Positions 1 to 8,817 of a stretch of DNA of 64,000 nt are shown piece after piece. Source of the stretch: Polaribacter ponticola. Lineage in GTDB: Bacteria; Bacteroidota; Bacteroidia; Flavobacteriales; Flavobacteriaceae. The notes beneath the pieces are model-generated. The model did no database searches. It saw nothing but the letters and a program-made list of their open reading frames with translations, and was not told the origin of the DNA. Position 1 is the first letter of the stretch; the number at the start of each line of letters is the position of its first letter. Location of the stretch: the NCBI RefSeq assembly GCF_026191475.2, contig NZ_JAOSLC020000003.1, positions 1,581,001 through 1,645,000 on the forward strand. The letters run 5' to 3'. A program made the translations under genes and the position numbers.

Positions 1-2336
1 GAAGATCTGTCTTTTTTATCATAACGAACCCACACTTTAATTTCATCTTGTCCACGCTGAAAACGTTGTGCTTGTAGGCCGAAGAAACCATAACGCACTT
101 GATTCATTATAGATTGTAAATTCAACCCTAATAAATATGCATTGTCTTTTAGAGTAATTTTAACCTCTTTAATTCCTGCTGGATCGTTGTCTGAAATATC
201 TTTTAAAAGTGGATTATTTTCCAATTCCTCTTTTAATTCGTTTTTAGCTGCCTTAAGTTCTGTAATATTATTTCCTAATAAAGAAACTGCAACAGGACTT
301 CCACCAAAATTACCTCCAGATCCAAAAACTAAACTTTCTACACCATACACTTTTCCAACTTTATCGCTAATTGCATTTGTTATCTCTGGTGATGAAAAAT
401 CTCTAGCTTCTCCTGGCAATAAGTTTACACTTAAAGTAGCATTTGCGCTTCCAGGACCTACTCGTTTTATAACGTTTTCTACAACATCTAAATCGCCTGT
501 TTGTTTTTTTGAATATTCTTTATTTACCAACCAAACTTTTTCTTCTATTGATGAAATAATAGAATCTGTAATTTTCTCATTTGTACCTTGTGGCATTGTT
601 AATGAAATTTTAACCTGATCACTAGCAACTCTTGGAAAGAAAGATTGTTTTACAATACCAGCATCCATTGCCAATTTGCTAAAAATTACCAAAGCTATTG
701 GTATTGCAAAAGCAAATATTTTGTTTTGCAAACAGAATTTTAAAAATGGTACGTAAAAAGTATCTCTAAATTTAGACAACCATTTGTCTGCTGCTCTGTT
801 TATTTTAGTAAAAAAAGTATCAATAAAATTGGTCTTTTTCTCTTTTCCGTTCTCTAACCTTTTTCTATCTAAAGCTTTAGAATGTGCAATATGCGCAGGT
901 AAAATAACCAATGCTTCAATTAAAGAAACTGTTAAAGTTAATAATACAATTGTAGAAACTTCTCCAAAGAAACTTCCTATTCTACCATCCACAAAAAAGA
1001 AGGTAGAAAAAGCAATAATTGTAGTTAAAATTGCAGATACAATTGGCGGAATTACTTCCATTGTACCATCTATTGCTGCTTGAATTTTCGATTTTCCTAA
1101 ATCGTAATAATGATGATAAATATTTTCTCCAATTACAATTCCATCATCAACCAAAATACCAATAACGATGATCATTCCAAAAAGTGATAATACATTAATA
1201 GTAACATTAAACTGTGCTGCAAAAATGAACATTCCGAAAAATGCAACTGGCAACCCAAAAGCAACCCATATTGCCAAACGGAGGTTTAAGAACAATGCTA
1301 AAAAGAATAAAACCAATAAAATACCAACAACACCGTTTTCTATTAACAATTGAGTTCTTCCGTTTAAGGTTAAACTTCTATCGCTAGTTACACTTAATTG
1401 TACATTTTGGTTTTCTTGATTGTATTGATGTATGTATTCTTTAATTTTATCTGCTGATGAAATTAAATCTTCATTATTAGTATTACTAACGGTAATATCT
1501 ATTGCTAAATTTCCATTATAATACAATCTGTCTGGTGTTTCAGACCAAGTATCTCTAACTTCTGCAATATCTTTTAAACGAATTATTGTACCGTTTGTAT
1601 CTGTTCTTACAATTAAATTCTGAAGCTCGATACCATAATAAGAACGATTACTTGCTCTAATTAAATAATCTTCTTCAATTGTTTTTATATTACCACCAGT
1701 AATTAATATGTTAGAATTTTTTATTGCGTTAGAAACCTCTGTAAACGTTAAATTATAAGCTCTTAAATCGTTTTCTCTTACGGCAATTTCTATTTCTTCG
1801 TCTGGGAATCCAGAAAGCGCAACTTGCGATATCCCTTCGATTCCTCTAATATCATTTTCTACATTTCTTGCATATTGTTTTATCGATTTTAAAGAAATAT
1901 TATCTCCACTAACTGTAAAACTTATGGTTGGTCTTATGCTTTCTACTTTTGCTATAACTGCTGGTTCCATACCAGAAGGAAAAGACGGAACTCTATCTAC
2001 CGCATTTTTTACATCTGATAAAACAACATCTATATTTTTTCCTTTTTCAACTTCGATATTTACCGTTGCAGAGTTTTCTCTAGAAACAGAAGTAACTCTT
2101 TCTACACCAACAATTCCTTTTAAATTATCTTCAATTTTAAGTACAACACCTTCTTCCATTTCTGCAGGTGAAGCACCAGGATATGCTAAAGAAATATTTA
2201 TTAATTCTGAATCTACTAAAGGGAAGAAAGAAGATTTCATACTAAAAGCACCAACCGCACCAAACACTATAAATGCAATAATCATTACATTTACAGCTAC
2301 AGGATACTTAATAAAATAAGTAATGATTTTTTTCAT
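1..2336 (-). CDS. RND-family efflux permease (AcrB/CusA-like), C-terminus cut by window edge
   Basis: Inner-membrane proton-driven pump of a tripartite efflux system. The minus-strand frame is open from the ATG at 2336 to the window edge, giving about 778 codons of a protein that is usually 1000-1150 residues. It begins MKKIITYFIKYPVAVNVMI, the first membrane segment, followed by FFPLVDSELINISLAYPGAS, the start of the periplasmic porter domain. Near 1100-1180 the translation reads VDDGIVIGENIYHHY, matching the RND transmembrane-4 signature with its paired acidic residues. The membrane-fusion gene lies 3 nt upstream and a marR gene before that, so the three form one operon probably controlled by the MarR operator at 3954-3983. 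Substrate cannot be told from sequence. The family call is secure. Confidence 0.93.
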   Translation of the reverse strand, partial: MKKIITYFIKYPVAVNVMIIAFIVFGAVGAFSMKSSFFPLVDSELINISLAYPGASPAEMEEGVVLKIEDNLKGIVGVERVTSVSRENSATVNIEVEKGKNIDVVLSDVKNAVDRVPSFPSGMEPAVIAKVESIRPTISFTVSGDNISLKSIKQYARNVENDIRGIEGISQVALSGFPDEEIEIAVRENDLRAYNLTFTEVSNAIKNSNILITGGNIKTIEEDYLIRASNRSYYGIELQNLIVRTDTNGTIIRLKDIAEVRDTWSETPDRLYYNGNLAIDITVSNTNNEDLISSADKIKEYIHQYNQENQNVQLSVTSDRSLTLNGRTQLLIENGVVGILLVLFFLALFLNLRLAIWVAFGLPVAFFGMFIFAAQFNVTINVLSLFGMIIVIGILVDDGIVIGENIYHHYYDLGKSKIQAAIDGTMEVIPPIVSAILTTIIAFSTFFFVDGRIGSFFGEVSTIVLLTLTVSLIEALVILPAHIAHSKALDRKRLENGKEKKTNFIDTFFTKINRAADKWLSKFRDTFYVPFLKFCLQNKIFAFAIPIALVIFSKLAMDAGIVKQSFFPRVASDQVKISLTMPQGTNEKITDSIISSIEEKVWLVNKEYSKKQTGDLDVVENVIKRVGPGSANATLSVNLLPGEARDFSSPEITNAISDKVGKVYGVESLVFGSGGNFGGSPVAVSLLGNNITELKAAKNELKEELENNPLLKDISDNDPAGIKEVKITLKDNAYLLGLNLQSIMNQVRYGFFGLQAQRFQRGQDEIKVWVRYDKKDRS

Positions 2337-2339
2337 AGC

Positions 2340-3455
2340 TTATTTCTTTTTGTTGGTTTTTACAATCATACCATCAAAAGCTCCTGGTAATATTTGTGTT
2401 AATATTTTATCGTTATTTTTTAATCCTTTAATTACAACCGATTCTGCACCAAAGTAAACAGGGTTAATTGTTACCAAACTTAAAATACTATCCTTTTTAA
2501 CAGTATACACAGCAACATTATCTACTAATAATTTTCTAGGAATTTCTATAGCATTTGTTTCTGATTTAGCTACTAGATTCGCTTCTAAAAACATGCCTTC
2601 TTTTAAATCTTGATGTTTTACATCTACAAAAGCTTTTATAGTTTGTGTAACTTGGTCTACTTTACCATTTACACGAACTACTTTACCAACATAGTTTTTT
2701 GTTTTATCTAAATTAGACAGAGACACAGCATTACCAACCTTTAATAAATCTGCAAAAGCTGCATTTATAGAAACTTCTAACTCATAAACTCTAGGATCTA
2801 TATATTCTCCTAACTTTTGTCCTACTCTAACTAAAGAACCAGGACTAACTAATGCTTCTGTTAAAATTCCAGAAAAAGGAGCTCTAATTTTATATTTAGA
2901 CAAACGAACCTCTAAATTCTTAACATTATAATATGCTGTTAAAATTCCTCTTCCAGAAATAAAATATTTTTCTTTATCTGTAGAAAATTTAGGCAGTTTT
3001 GGTGTGGTTTTATCCATATCAAAACCTTTTAAATACGTTTCCCACTTACTAAATTCTGTTGGGTAATCTAATCTTAAATCTGGTAGAATTGCAGTAATTA
3101 AATTATTTAAATTACTTTTTTGAGATTGTAAACTTGCATAAAATTCATCACTATTAATACTTAACAATATTTCTGAATTATTATATTTTGTTCCGGCTTT
3201 AAATAATTTGTTAGATGATTTTAAAATTCCAGAAACTTCAGAATACAATTCAATTTTGTTCTTAGCAGTTAAATTTCCGCTTGCAGAAAGTATTATAGGA
3301 ATATCTGTATTTAATACATTTTCTATAAAAACAGTTTTTATTTGTTTTTTAAACTTAGGCTTCGGTTTTTGATTTTTATCAACTAAATAGTTACCTAAAA
3401 AAATTGCGCCTAATATGGTTAAAACACCTAAAATGGCAAGTATTATTTTTCTCAT
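2340..3455 (-). CDS. RND efflux periplasmic adaptor (membrane-fusion protein, HlyD/AcrA-like)
   Basis: 371-residue adaptor linking the RND pump to an outer-membrane channel. An N-terminal anchor (about residues 4-24, IILAILGVLTILGAIFLGNY) is followed by a lipoyl/barrel-sandwich half starting near residue 57 (ILSASGNLTAKNKIELYSEV), a short alpha-hairpin, and the second lipoyl half (YKIRAPFSGILTEALVSPGS, near residue 195). A beta-barrel domain (VGNAVSLSNLDKTKNYVGKV) and a membrane-proximal C-terminal domain follow. Anchor plus split lipoyl motif are diagnostic for the family. It lies 11 nt downstream of marR and 3 nt upstream of the pump gene, so it should be co-transcribed and co-repressed. 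No outer-membrane channel gene is visible; it may lie beyond the left edge or elsewhere. Confidence 0.93.
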   Translation of the reverse strand: MRKIILAILGVLTILGAIFLGNYLVDKNQKPKPKFKKQIKTVFIENVLNTDIPIILSASGNLTAKNKIELYSEVSGILKSSNKLFKAGTKYNNSEILLSINSDEFYASLQSQKSNLNNLITAILPDLRLDYPTEFSKWETYLKGFDMDKTTPKLPKFSTDKEKYFISGRGILTAYYNVKNLEVRLSKYKIRAPFSGILTEALVSPGSLVRVGQKLGEYIDPRVYELEVSINAAFADLLKVGNAVSLSNLDKTKNYVGKVVRVNGKVDQVTQTIKAFVDVKHQDLKEGMFLEANLVAKSETNAIEIPRKLLVDNVAVYTVKKDSILSLVTINPVYFGAESVVIKGLKNNDKILTQILPGAFDGMIVKTNKKK

Positions 3456-3466
3456 GAATTGTTTAA

Positions 3467-3955
3467 TTAAATATGTTCTGCTTTAGAGCAAAAATTAGTT
3501 TGTATTTTTTTAAATATTTTAATTATTTGTTGTTTTTCTTCTGGAGAAATATTTTGCTCCATAGTGCTAATTAAATTTTGAATAACCGGTTTTGTTTTTT
3601 CAAATACTTCTTTACCAAAATCCGTTAAATACACATTTTTAATACGCTTATCTTCTTTACTCTGTTCTCTAAAAATATACTTTTTAGATTCCATTTTAGT
3701 AAGCAAACGTGTTAACGAAGATTTATTTCTTAACGTTAAAAAAGCCAATTCGTTTTGATTTAAACCATCTTGATCATTTAATTTTTTAAGAACAATCATT
3801 TGTTCTTTTGTAAGATCTAAGTAATTTGATTTAAACGATTCTTGAATAAAGTAATCAACTATTTTACCAGTTCTACCCAACCAAGGACCAATTGAATTCT
3901 CAAAATCGATATATATTTTCTCTTCTTTCACTTTTGCAAAAATAGTTAAATTCAT
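3467..3955 (-). CDS. MarR-family transcriptional regulator
   Basis: 162-residue winged-helix regulator. The recognition region reads LNQNELAFLTLRNKSSLTRLLTKMESKKYIFREQ (about residues 84-117 in the translation), and the wing follows with SKEDKRIKNVYLTDFGKEVFE, both typical of MarR. It is the first gene of an operon with the RND adaptor and pump downstream, the usual arrangement of a local repressor of an efflux system. A perfect 30-bp palindrome (3954-3983) overlaps its start codon, which argues for autorepression of the whole operon. The ligand is unknown. Confidence 0.93.
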   Translation of the reverse strand: MNLTIFAKVKEEKIYIDFENSIGPWLGRTGKIVDYFIQESFKSNYLDLTKEQMIVLKKLNDQDGLNQNELAFLTLRNKSSLTRLLTKMESKKYIFREQSKEDKRIKNVYLTDFGKEVFEKTKPVIQNLISTMEQNISPEEKQQIIKIFKKIQTNFCSKAEHI

Positions 3956-3983
3956 TAATTAGTTGCATATGCAACTAATTAAT
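3954..3983. promoter_or_regulatory. Perfect 30-bp palindrome, probable MarR operator
   Basis: The core AGTTGCATATGCAACT (3961-3976) is self-complementary, and symmetry extends outward to 30 bp without a mismatch. The left end overlaps the marR start codon (3953-3955). MarR dimers bind inverted repeats of about this size with a TTGC...GCAA core, so this is the likely operator of the efflux operon. It could also influence the rightward gene at 4054. Direct binding is inferred. Confidence 0.8.
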
Positions 3984-4053
3984 ATTTTGTTAAAAAAACA
4001 AATTTTATTCGTTCATATTTTTTACGCATCTTTATAATTCAATAAATATAAAA

Positions 4054-4947
4054 ATGTCTTCTAACTTTAGAATTTCACGTGCTTTTAAAAACGCCAAAAG
4101 AATTTGTTTTAATGCAGATTCTAAATTTGTGCTTTTTAGCGATTCTCATAGAGGAGACAATGGTTTTGCAGATGATTTTGCACACAACCGCAGCATGTTT
4201 AAACATGCATTAGAGCATTATTATAAAAAAGATTTTACCTATATAGAATTGGGTGATGGAGATGAGCTTTGGGAAAATAGAAACTTCTCCAAAATATTTA
4301 AAGCTAATAAACACATCTATTTAGGACTTAAAAAATTTCATGATAAAGACCGATTACATTTTATTTGGGGAAATCATGACATGAAATACAAAAAACCATC
4401 GGCAATTCGTAAGAACTTGCATTATTATTACGACTCTGTAACAGAATCTAAAAAAGAACTACTAATAGGAGCATCTTTTTCTGAAGCTATTATTTTAGAA
4501 GACGAAAATAACGGAAAACAAATTTTTCTATTACATGGTCATCAAGCAGATTGGTTTAATTATGTCTGCTGGAGATTTAGTAGTTTTTTAGTAAAAATAC
4601 TTTGGAAACCATTGCAAATATTAGGTTTTTCTGATCCAACAAGTCCTGCACAAAATTGGAAAGAAAGAATAAAAGTAGAACATAAATTAGAAAAATGGAT
4701 TCAAGAAAACAATAATCAAATGATGATTACAGGTCATACACACAGACCACGTTTTCCTGATAAAAATGAAATTCCGTTTTTTAATGACGGAAGTTGTGTA
4801 CATCCTAGATCTATAACAGGTATAGAAATTGAAAACAATGAAATTTGCCTAATAAAATGGCATATTATTACTTTAGAAAACGGAACTTTACAAATTAAAA
4901 GAACCATTTTAGAAGGACCAGAAAGTTTAACACATTATATGAATTAA
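4054..4947 (+). CDS. Calcineurin-like metallophosphoesterase
   Basis: 297-residue two-metal phosphoesterase. All family blocks are present in order: FSDSHRGD (about residues 28-35), a GDGDELWE block supplying the GD ligand, GNHDMKY, LLHGHQADW and ITGHTHRPRF. No signal peptide is evident, so it is probably cytoplasmic. It resembles UDP-diacylglucosamine hydrolase-type phosphoesterases in motif spacing, but the substrate cannot be assigned from sequence alone. It starts at an ATG 70 nt beyond the MarR palindrome and is transcribed away from the efflux operon. The next gene begins 2 nt after its stop, suggesting one transcription unit with the acyltransferase and tesB. Confidence 0.88.
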   Translation: MSSNFRISRAFKNAKRICFNADSKFVLFSDSHRGDNGFADDFAHNRSMFKHALEHYYKKDFTYIELGDGDELWENRNFSKIFKANKHIYLGLKKFHDKDRLHFIWGNHDMKYKKPSAIRKNLHYYYDSVTESKKELLIGASFSEAIILEDENNGKQIFLLHGHQADWFNYVCWRFSSFLVKILWKPLQILGFSDPTSPAQNWKERIKVEHKLEKWIQENNNQMMITGHTHRPRFPDKNEIPFFNDGSCVHPRSITGIEIENNEICLIKWHIITLENGTLQIKRTILEGPESLTHYMN

Positions 4948-4948
4948 T

Positions 4949-6128
4949 TTGATTTGTTGCTCTAACACAAATACTGCATTATTTTTCTCTTCTATAGATG
5001 AGATTCCTTCCCAAATATGGGAAACTTTAAGTTGTACCAAAAATATTTATTTTCATCCACATTTTTTAAAATCACTAGAAAAAAATCACCCAGAAATTAT
5101 CTTTTCTTACATTATTTTAGTTGATGAACAGCAACAACCAACAGCTTTTGCTAGTATAAAAGTTATCGATTTTCAATTAAATTCAATTAAAAACGATTTC
5201 GAATTTTTAAAAATATTGGTAGAAAACTGCATGTTTTCCCTGATAAAAAACCCTTAAAATTATTAATATGTGGTAACACATTTGTAAGTGGAGAACATGG
5301 AGTTTACATAAAGGAAAATCAAGATAAAAAAGCCATTTTAAAAGAACTCGCAGAAAGTATTCATCATTTTGTAAATTCTGATAAAAATTTAAAAATAGAT
5401 GCTTTTCTAATAAAAGATTTTATCAATGAATCTTTATTTATTACTGATGAATTAAAGAAATTTAATTACCATCCTTTTTCTGTAGAACCAAATATGGTGC
5501 TTAAGGTTGATAAAAACTGGCAAAATTTTGATGATTATTTAGCTGCCATAAAAACGAAGTTTCGCGTAAAGGCAAAAAAGCTTTTAAGCAAAGTATAAAT
5601 ATTAAAATTGAAGAAGTTTCTGCTGTTAACTTAGCAAATCAATTACCAGAAATGACTAAATTATATAAAACTGTAGCATCTAATGCAGGTTTTAATTTGG
5701 GTAATTTTAACTTAGAAACCTATAAAGATTTAAAAGAAAAACTAGGCGAAAACTATGTTTTAAAAACCTATTGGTTAAACAATAAAATGGTAGGTTTTAT
5801 TTCTGGTGTTATTAATAAAAACTCTTTAGACGCTCATTTTGTAGGCATTGATTATCAACTAAATAGAGAGTATGCAATCTATCAAAGAATGCTATACGAT
5901 TATATAGAAACCGCTATAAGCAAAGGATTAAATAAAATTAATTTTGGAAGAACTGCTAGTGAAATTAAAAGTTCTGTAGGTGCTGTTCCGCAAGATTTAA
6001 CCATGTATCTTCGACATAAAAAAAGTATTAAAAACAAAATTTTAAAGCTATTTTTGCAACGAATACAACCAACACCATTTCAACAGAAATTTCCGTTTAA
6101 AGCAATAAAAAACCTCCATGAAAAATAG
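4949..6128 (+). pseudogene. GNAT/FemAB-like N-acyltransferase, reading frame broken twice as written
   Basis: Three consecutive reading frames together encode one protein of about 393 residues. The first part (from a TTG at 4949) ends near 5257, the middle runs to about 5598 and the last to 6128. One extra base between 5234 and 5250 and one extra A in the A-run 5574-5579 would rejoin them: the third part then reads ...KAKKAFKQSINIKIEE... into NKMVGFISGVINKNSLDAHFVGIDYQLNR, an acetyl-CoA-type fold segment. The layout resembles FemAB-like/DUF482 acyltransferases. Unlike the other broken genes here, the lesions are not 7-nt runs, so real decay is slightly more possible. The 3' end overlaps tesB by 11 nt, which supports an originally intact operon gene. 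Confidence 0.7.
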
Positions 6129-6981
6129 TAAAGAACTTATAGATCTTTTAAGTTTAAAAGAAACTGAAAAAAACATTTTTTCTGGTGAAAGCGTAACTAT
6201 TGGTAGTCCGAATGTTTTTGGAGGCCAAGTTATTGCACAAGCATTAAATGCTGCTTACAGAACTGTTAAAGAAAAACGTTTTGTAAACTCTTTACATGCT
6301 TACTTTTTAGAAGCTGGTAATTTATCTATTCCTATCGATTATCATGTGCAAGAAGTTAGAAACGGTGGTAGTTTTTCTACAAGAAGAGTTACTGCAAAAC
6401 AAAAAGACAGAACAATCTTTATTTTAGCTGCTTCTTTTCATAAACAAGAAGAGGGTTTTGAGCATCAAGCAGAAATGACGAACAATCTAAAACAACCTGA
6501 AGAATTATTAAGTTGGGATGATATGATTGTACAATTTGGAGCATTCTTACCAAAATCTTTAAAAGAATTTTTAAGTATAGAACGTCCAATAGATTTTAAA
6601 CCTGTTCGCGTACCAAATCCTTTAGAACCTAAAAACTTACCTGCAAAAGAAGAAATTTGGTTTAAGTTAAAAGGTGATGTTCCTAAAATGGACTTACAGA
6701 TGAAGCATCAAATTTTAACTTATATTTCTGATTACAATGTATTAAATGCTGCTTTTAACCCAAATGCAAAAGAATATAATTTTGGAAATACACAAACAGC
6801 AAGTTTAGATCATTCTATGTGGTTTTTTAGAGATTTCGATTTTAATGATTGGATGTTATTTTCTGCAGATTCTCCTAATGCTTTTGGAGCAAGAGGTTTA
6901 AGCAGAGGTAATATATATACAAGAGATGGTAAATTAATAGCTTCATTTGCACAAGAAGGATTATTAAGACCTAAAAAATAG
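6118..6981 (+). CDS. tesB: Acyl-CoA thioesterase II (TesB-like)
   Basis: 287-residue double-hotdog thioesterase that hydrolyses acyl-CoA to free fatty acid and CoA. Visible family blocks are FGGQVIAQALNAAYRTV (residues 29-45), LHAYFLEAGN, RNGGSFSTRRVTAKQ, and the second hotdog with SLDHSMWFF (the conserved Asp) and a C-terminal IASFAQEGLLR carrying the catalytic Gln. Length agrees with E. coli TesB (286). The start at 6118 overlaps the preceding acyltransferase by 11 nt, so translation is probably coupled. It is likely cytosolic, in fatty-acid or CoA-ester turnover. Confidence 0.93.
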   Translation: MKNSKELIDLLSLKETEKNIFSGESVTIGSPNVFGGQVIAQALNAAYRTVKEKRFVNSLHAYFLEAGNLSIPIDYHVQEVRNGGSFSTRRVTAKQKDRTIFILAASFHKQEEGFEHQAEMTNNLKQPEELLSWDDMIVQFGAFLPKSLKEFLSIERPIDFKPVRVPNPLEPKNLPAKEEIWFKLKGDVPKMDLQMKHQILTYISDYNVLNAAFNPNAKEYNFGNTQTASLDHSMWFFRDFDFNDWMLFSADSPNAFGARGLSRGNIYTRDGKLIASFAQEGLLRPKK

Positions 6982-7009
6982 TAAGCACACATTAAAATTA
7001 GTAAAATAA

Positions 7010-7366
7010 ATGGATTCTCTTATTTATGTTTTAACCACAAATGGTTTGTTGTTTTTATTAAGTATTATATTTTGGAAATTTCCACCAAAAAAAATAAATA
7101 ATTTATACGGCTATAGAACTTTTAAAGCTATGCAAAATCAACAAATTTGGGATTTTGCAAATAATAATTTTAATAAAACCTTACTTGTTTATGCAGGATT
7201 ATCTTTTTTAGGAGGCTTAGTACTTGCTAATTTTTCTGCGAAAGAAATTACTTGGGAACCTATGGTTTTAGTAATGTTATCTATTATTGTAAGCATTATT
7301 AAAACAGAACGTGCTTTATCTGATAACTTTACAGAAGAAGGTAAAAAAAATAACTCTACTTTTTAG
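7010..7366 (+). CDS. SdpI-family small membrane protein
   Basis: 118-residue membrane protein with three predicted hydrophobic segments (about residues 8-22, 58-76 and 82-96). The sequence FPPKKINNLYGYRTFKAMQNQQIWDFANN is the SdpI/DUF1648-linked signature; SdpI of Bacillus gives immunity to the SdpC toxin, but most homologues have no known role. Two coding A-runs of eight (7087-7094 and 7342-7349) are intact here, which is a useful control for the homopolymer errors elsewhere. The stop lies 5 nt from the end of the convergent lipoprotein gene. No toxin partner is visible, so immunity is not claimed. Confidence 0.82.
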   Translation: MDSLIYVLTTNGLLFLLSIIFWKFPPKKINNLYGYRTFKAMQNQQIWDFANNNFNKTLLVYAGLSFLGGLVLANFSAKEITWEPMVLVMLSIIVSIIKTERALSDNFTEEGKKNNSTF

Positions 7367-7371
7367 CAATT

Positions 7372-8798
7372 CTAGTTTTTAGCAATTACAACTACATTAT
7401 CCAACTCGTAAGTTCCATCAAAACTATCGTTTCCATTACCGGTATATTTAAATGCAATATAAACCGTTCCGGAATAATCTGATAAATTTATAAAGGTCGA
7501 ATTTTTAAATGCATTAAAGTCGTCATTATTCTGTGCAATTCTTGCAGGTAAAGAAATCCAAGTAGCTGTAGAAATTGATGCTGTTAAACCATCCCAATTA
7601 GTAGAAATTAAAACTTCTAACTCACTACCATCTGCAAACGAAGTAGATGTTTCAAAAGATAAATACTCTTCGGTTGTGTTATTTAAATCAATTCCTTCAG
7701 TAATTAACCAAGAAACATTTTGGGCATCTCCAGATCTGTAAGAACTCATTCTAGCAGCTCTACTTAATGAATTGGCATCGTCGTAAGCTCTCCAAGATTT
7801 TGTACCAAACTCTTTATAATTCGTCCAATTTAAAATATTTATTTCACCAGAAGTAGCTTCAAAATCTTGGTTTAAAAGTGTTAAAGAATAATCTACTAAA
7901 TCTACGGGGTCGCATCTAGCTTCTTCCATTACAAGATCATCAGCAGAATTTAAAACCAAAACAGTAAAATCTCCACCAAAATCTTTAGAAACTAAAGCAT
8001 TAATAGTTCCGCCACCTTCTGGTAATGCTTTATTTGCAAAACTAGCAAAAGAACTTGTTTCTAAAAAAGTAGTAACATAACCTGGTCCTTGGCAAGTTTC
8101 TATAGTACGTTTAGTGTCAAAATCTTCGTTTGGATCTACAAAAGTTTTGTCTAATAAATTAACAGAAAAAAAGCATTCTCTATCGATATAAAAGTACCAA
8201 TAATAGAAGCGTTATCTAAACCACCTAAAGTTATATTTTTGGGTATAATTTCTTCAGTTGTTAACGACCTAAATAAATGGTCTTCTTCTTGATTTAACGT
8301 AATACTCTCAACCTCTCTAGCATCTGTTAACTTTATTTTACCTGCAATTGTAGTAACACCATCTCCAGAATTTGTTTCTCCTAAGTATAAATCTTTAAGT
8401 TTGATATATACTTCTCTACCAAAGTTATATTTATTATAAATATTGTTTAAATTTAAAGCTACTTTAATACCAGAAGTCGGATTTTCGGGTGCGTCTTGCA
8501 TATAAAATTCTCTAAAAAAATTCCCGGTTTTATCTGAAGAAACAACGTATCCTTTTACAACTATATTGGAAACTATTTTTAGAGGATCGCTTCCAGAAAG
8601 GTACAAGCTCTTTAAATCTTTAATGGATTTTAACTCTAATTGATTATTTTTAATACTATCTAATAATAAATTTAGATTTTCGTTTTCTTCAATCCCTAAG
8701 CTTTCTGGTACTTTAAAATCTCCATCTTCTACACAAGAGAAGAAGAAAATACTAGTTAAAAAAACTAAGGTTAGAATTACTATTTTATCACTTTTCAT
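7372..8798 (-). pseudogene. DUF5689 / choice-of-anchor J lipoprotein, one frameshift as written
   Basis: A 475-residue lipoprotein split into two frames. The first part starts MKSDKIVILTLVFLTSIFFF followed by SC, a lipoprotein signal, then the DUF5689 region (VVKGYVVSSDKTGNFFREFYMQD, GIKVALNLNNIYNKYNFGRE). The second part carries a choice-of-anchor J-like beta domain (DFEATSGEINILNWTN...FDGTYELDNVVV). One extra A in the run 8165-8171 joins them in frame (ENAFFS-VNLLDKTF), with no stop in between. It lies 19 nt downstream of a TonB-dependent receptor gene, the usual position of a surface lipoprotein partner. Outer-membrane surface location and ligand binding are inferred. Probably a functional gene with a sequencing indel. 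Confidence 0.75.
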
Positions 8799-8817
8799 AT
8801 TCCTTTTTTTATTTTTT

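Noticed and set aside
142..2319. Several plus-strand open frames inside the RND region
   Set aside because: They are antisense shadows of the RND permease, which has a clear family signature on the minus strand.
7010..7366. SdpI homologue as immunity protein of a toxin system
   Set aside because: No toxin or sdpC-like gene is adjacent; neighbours are metabolic genes.
7360..7387. Direct repeat TTTTTAGCAATT twice, 16 nt apart
   Set aside because: Short, AT-rich and partly coding at the convergent gene ends; no sign of function.
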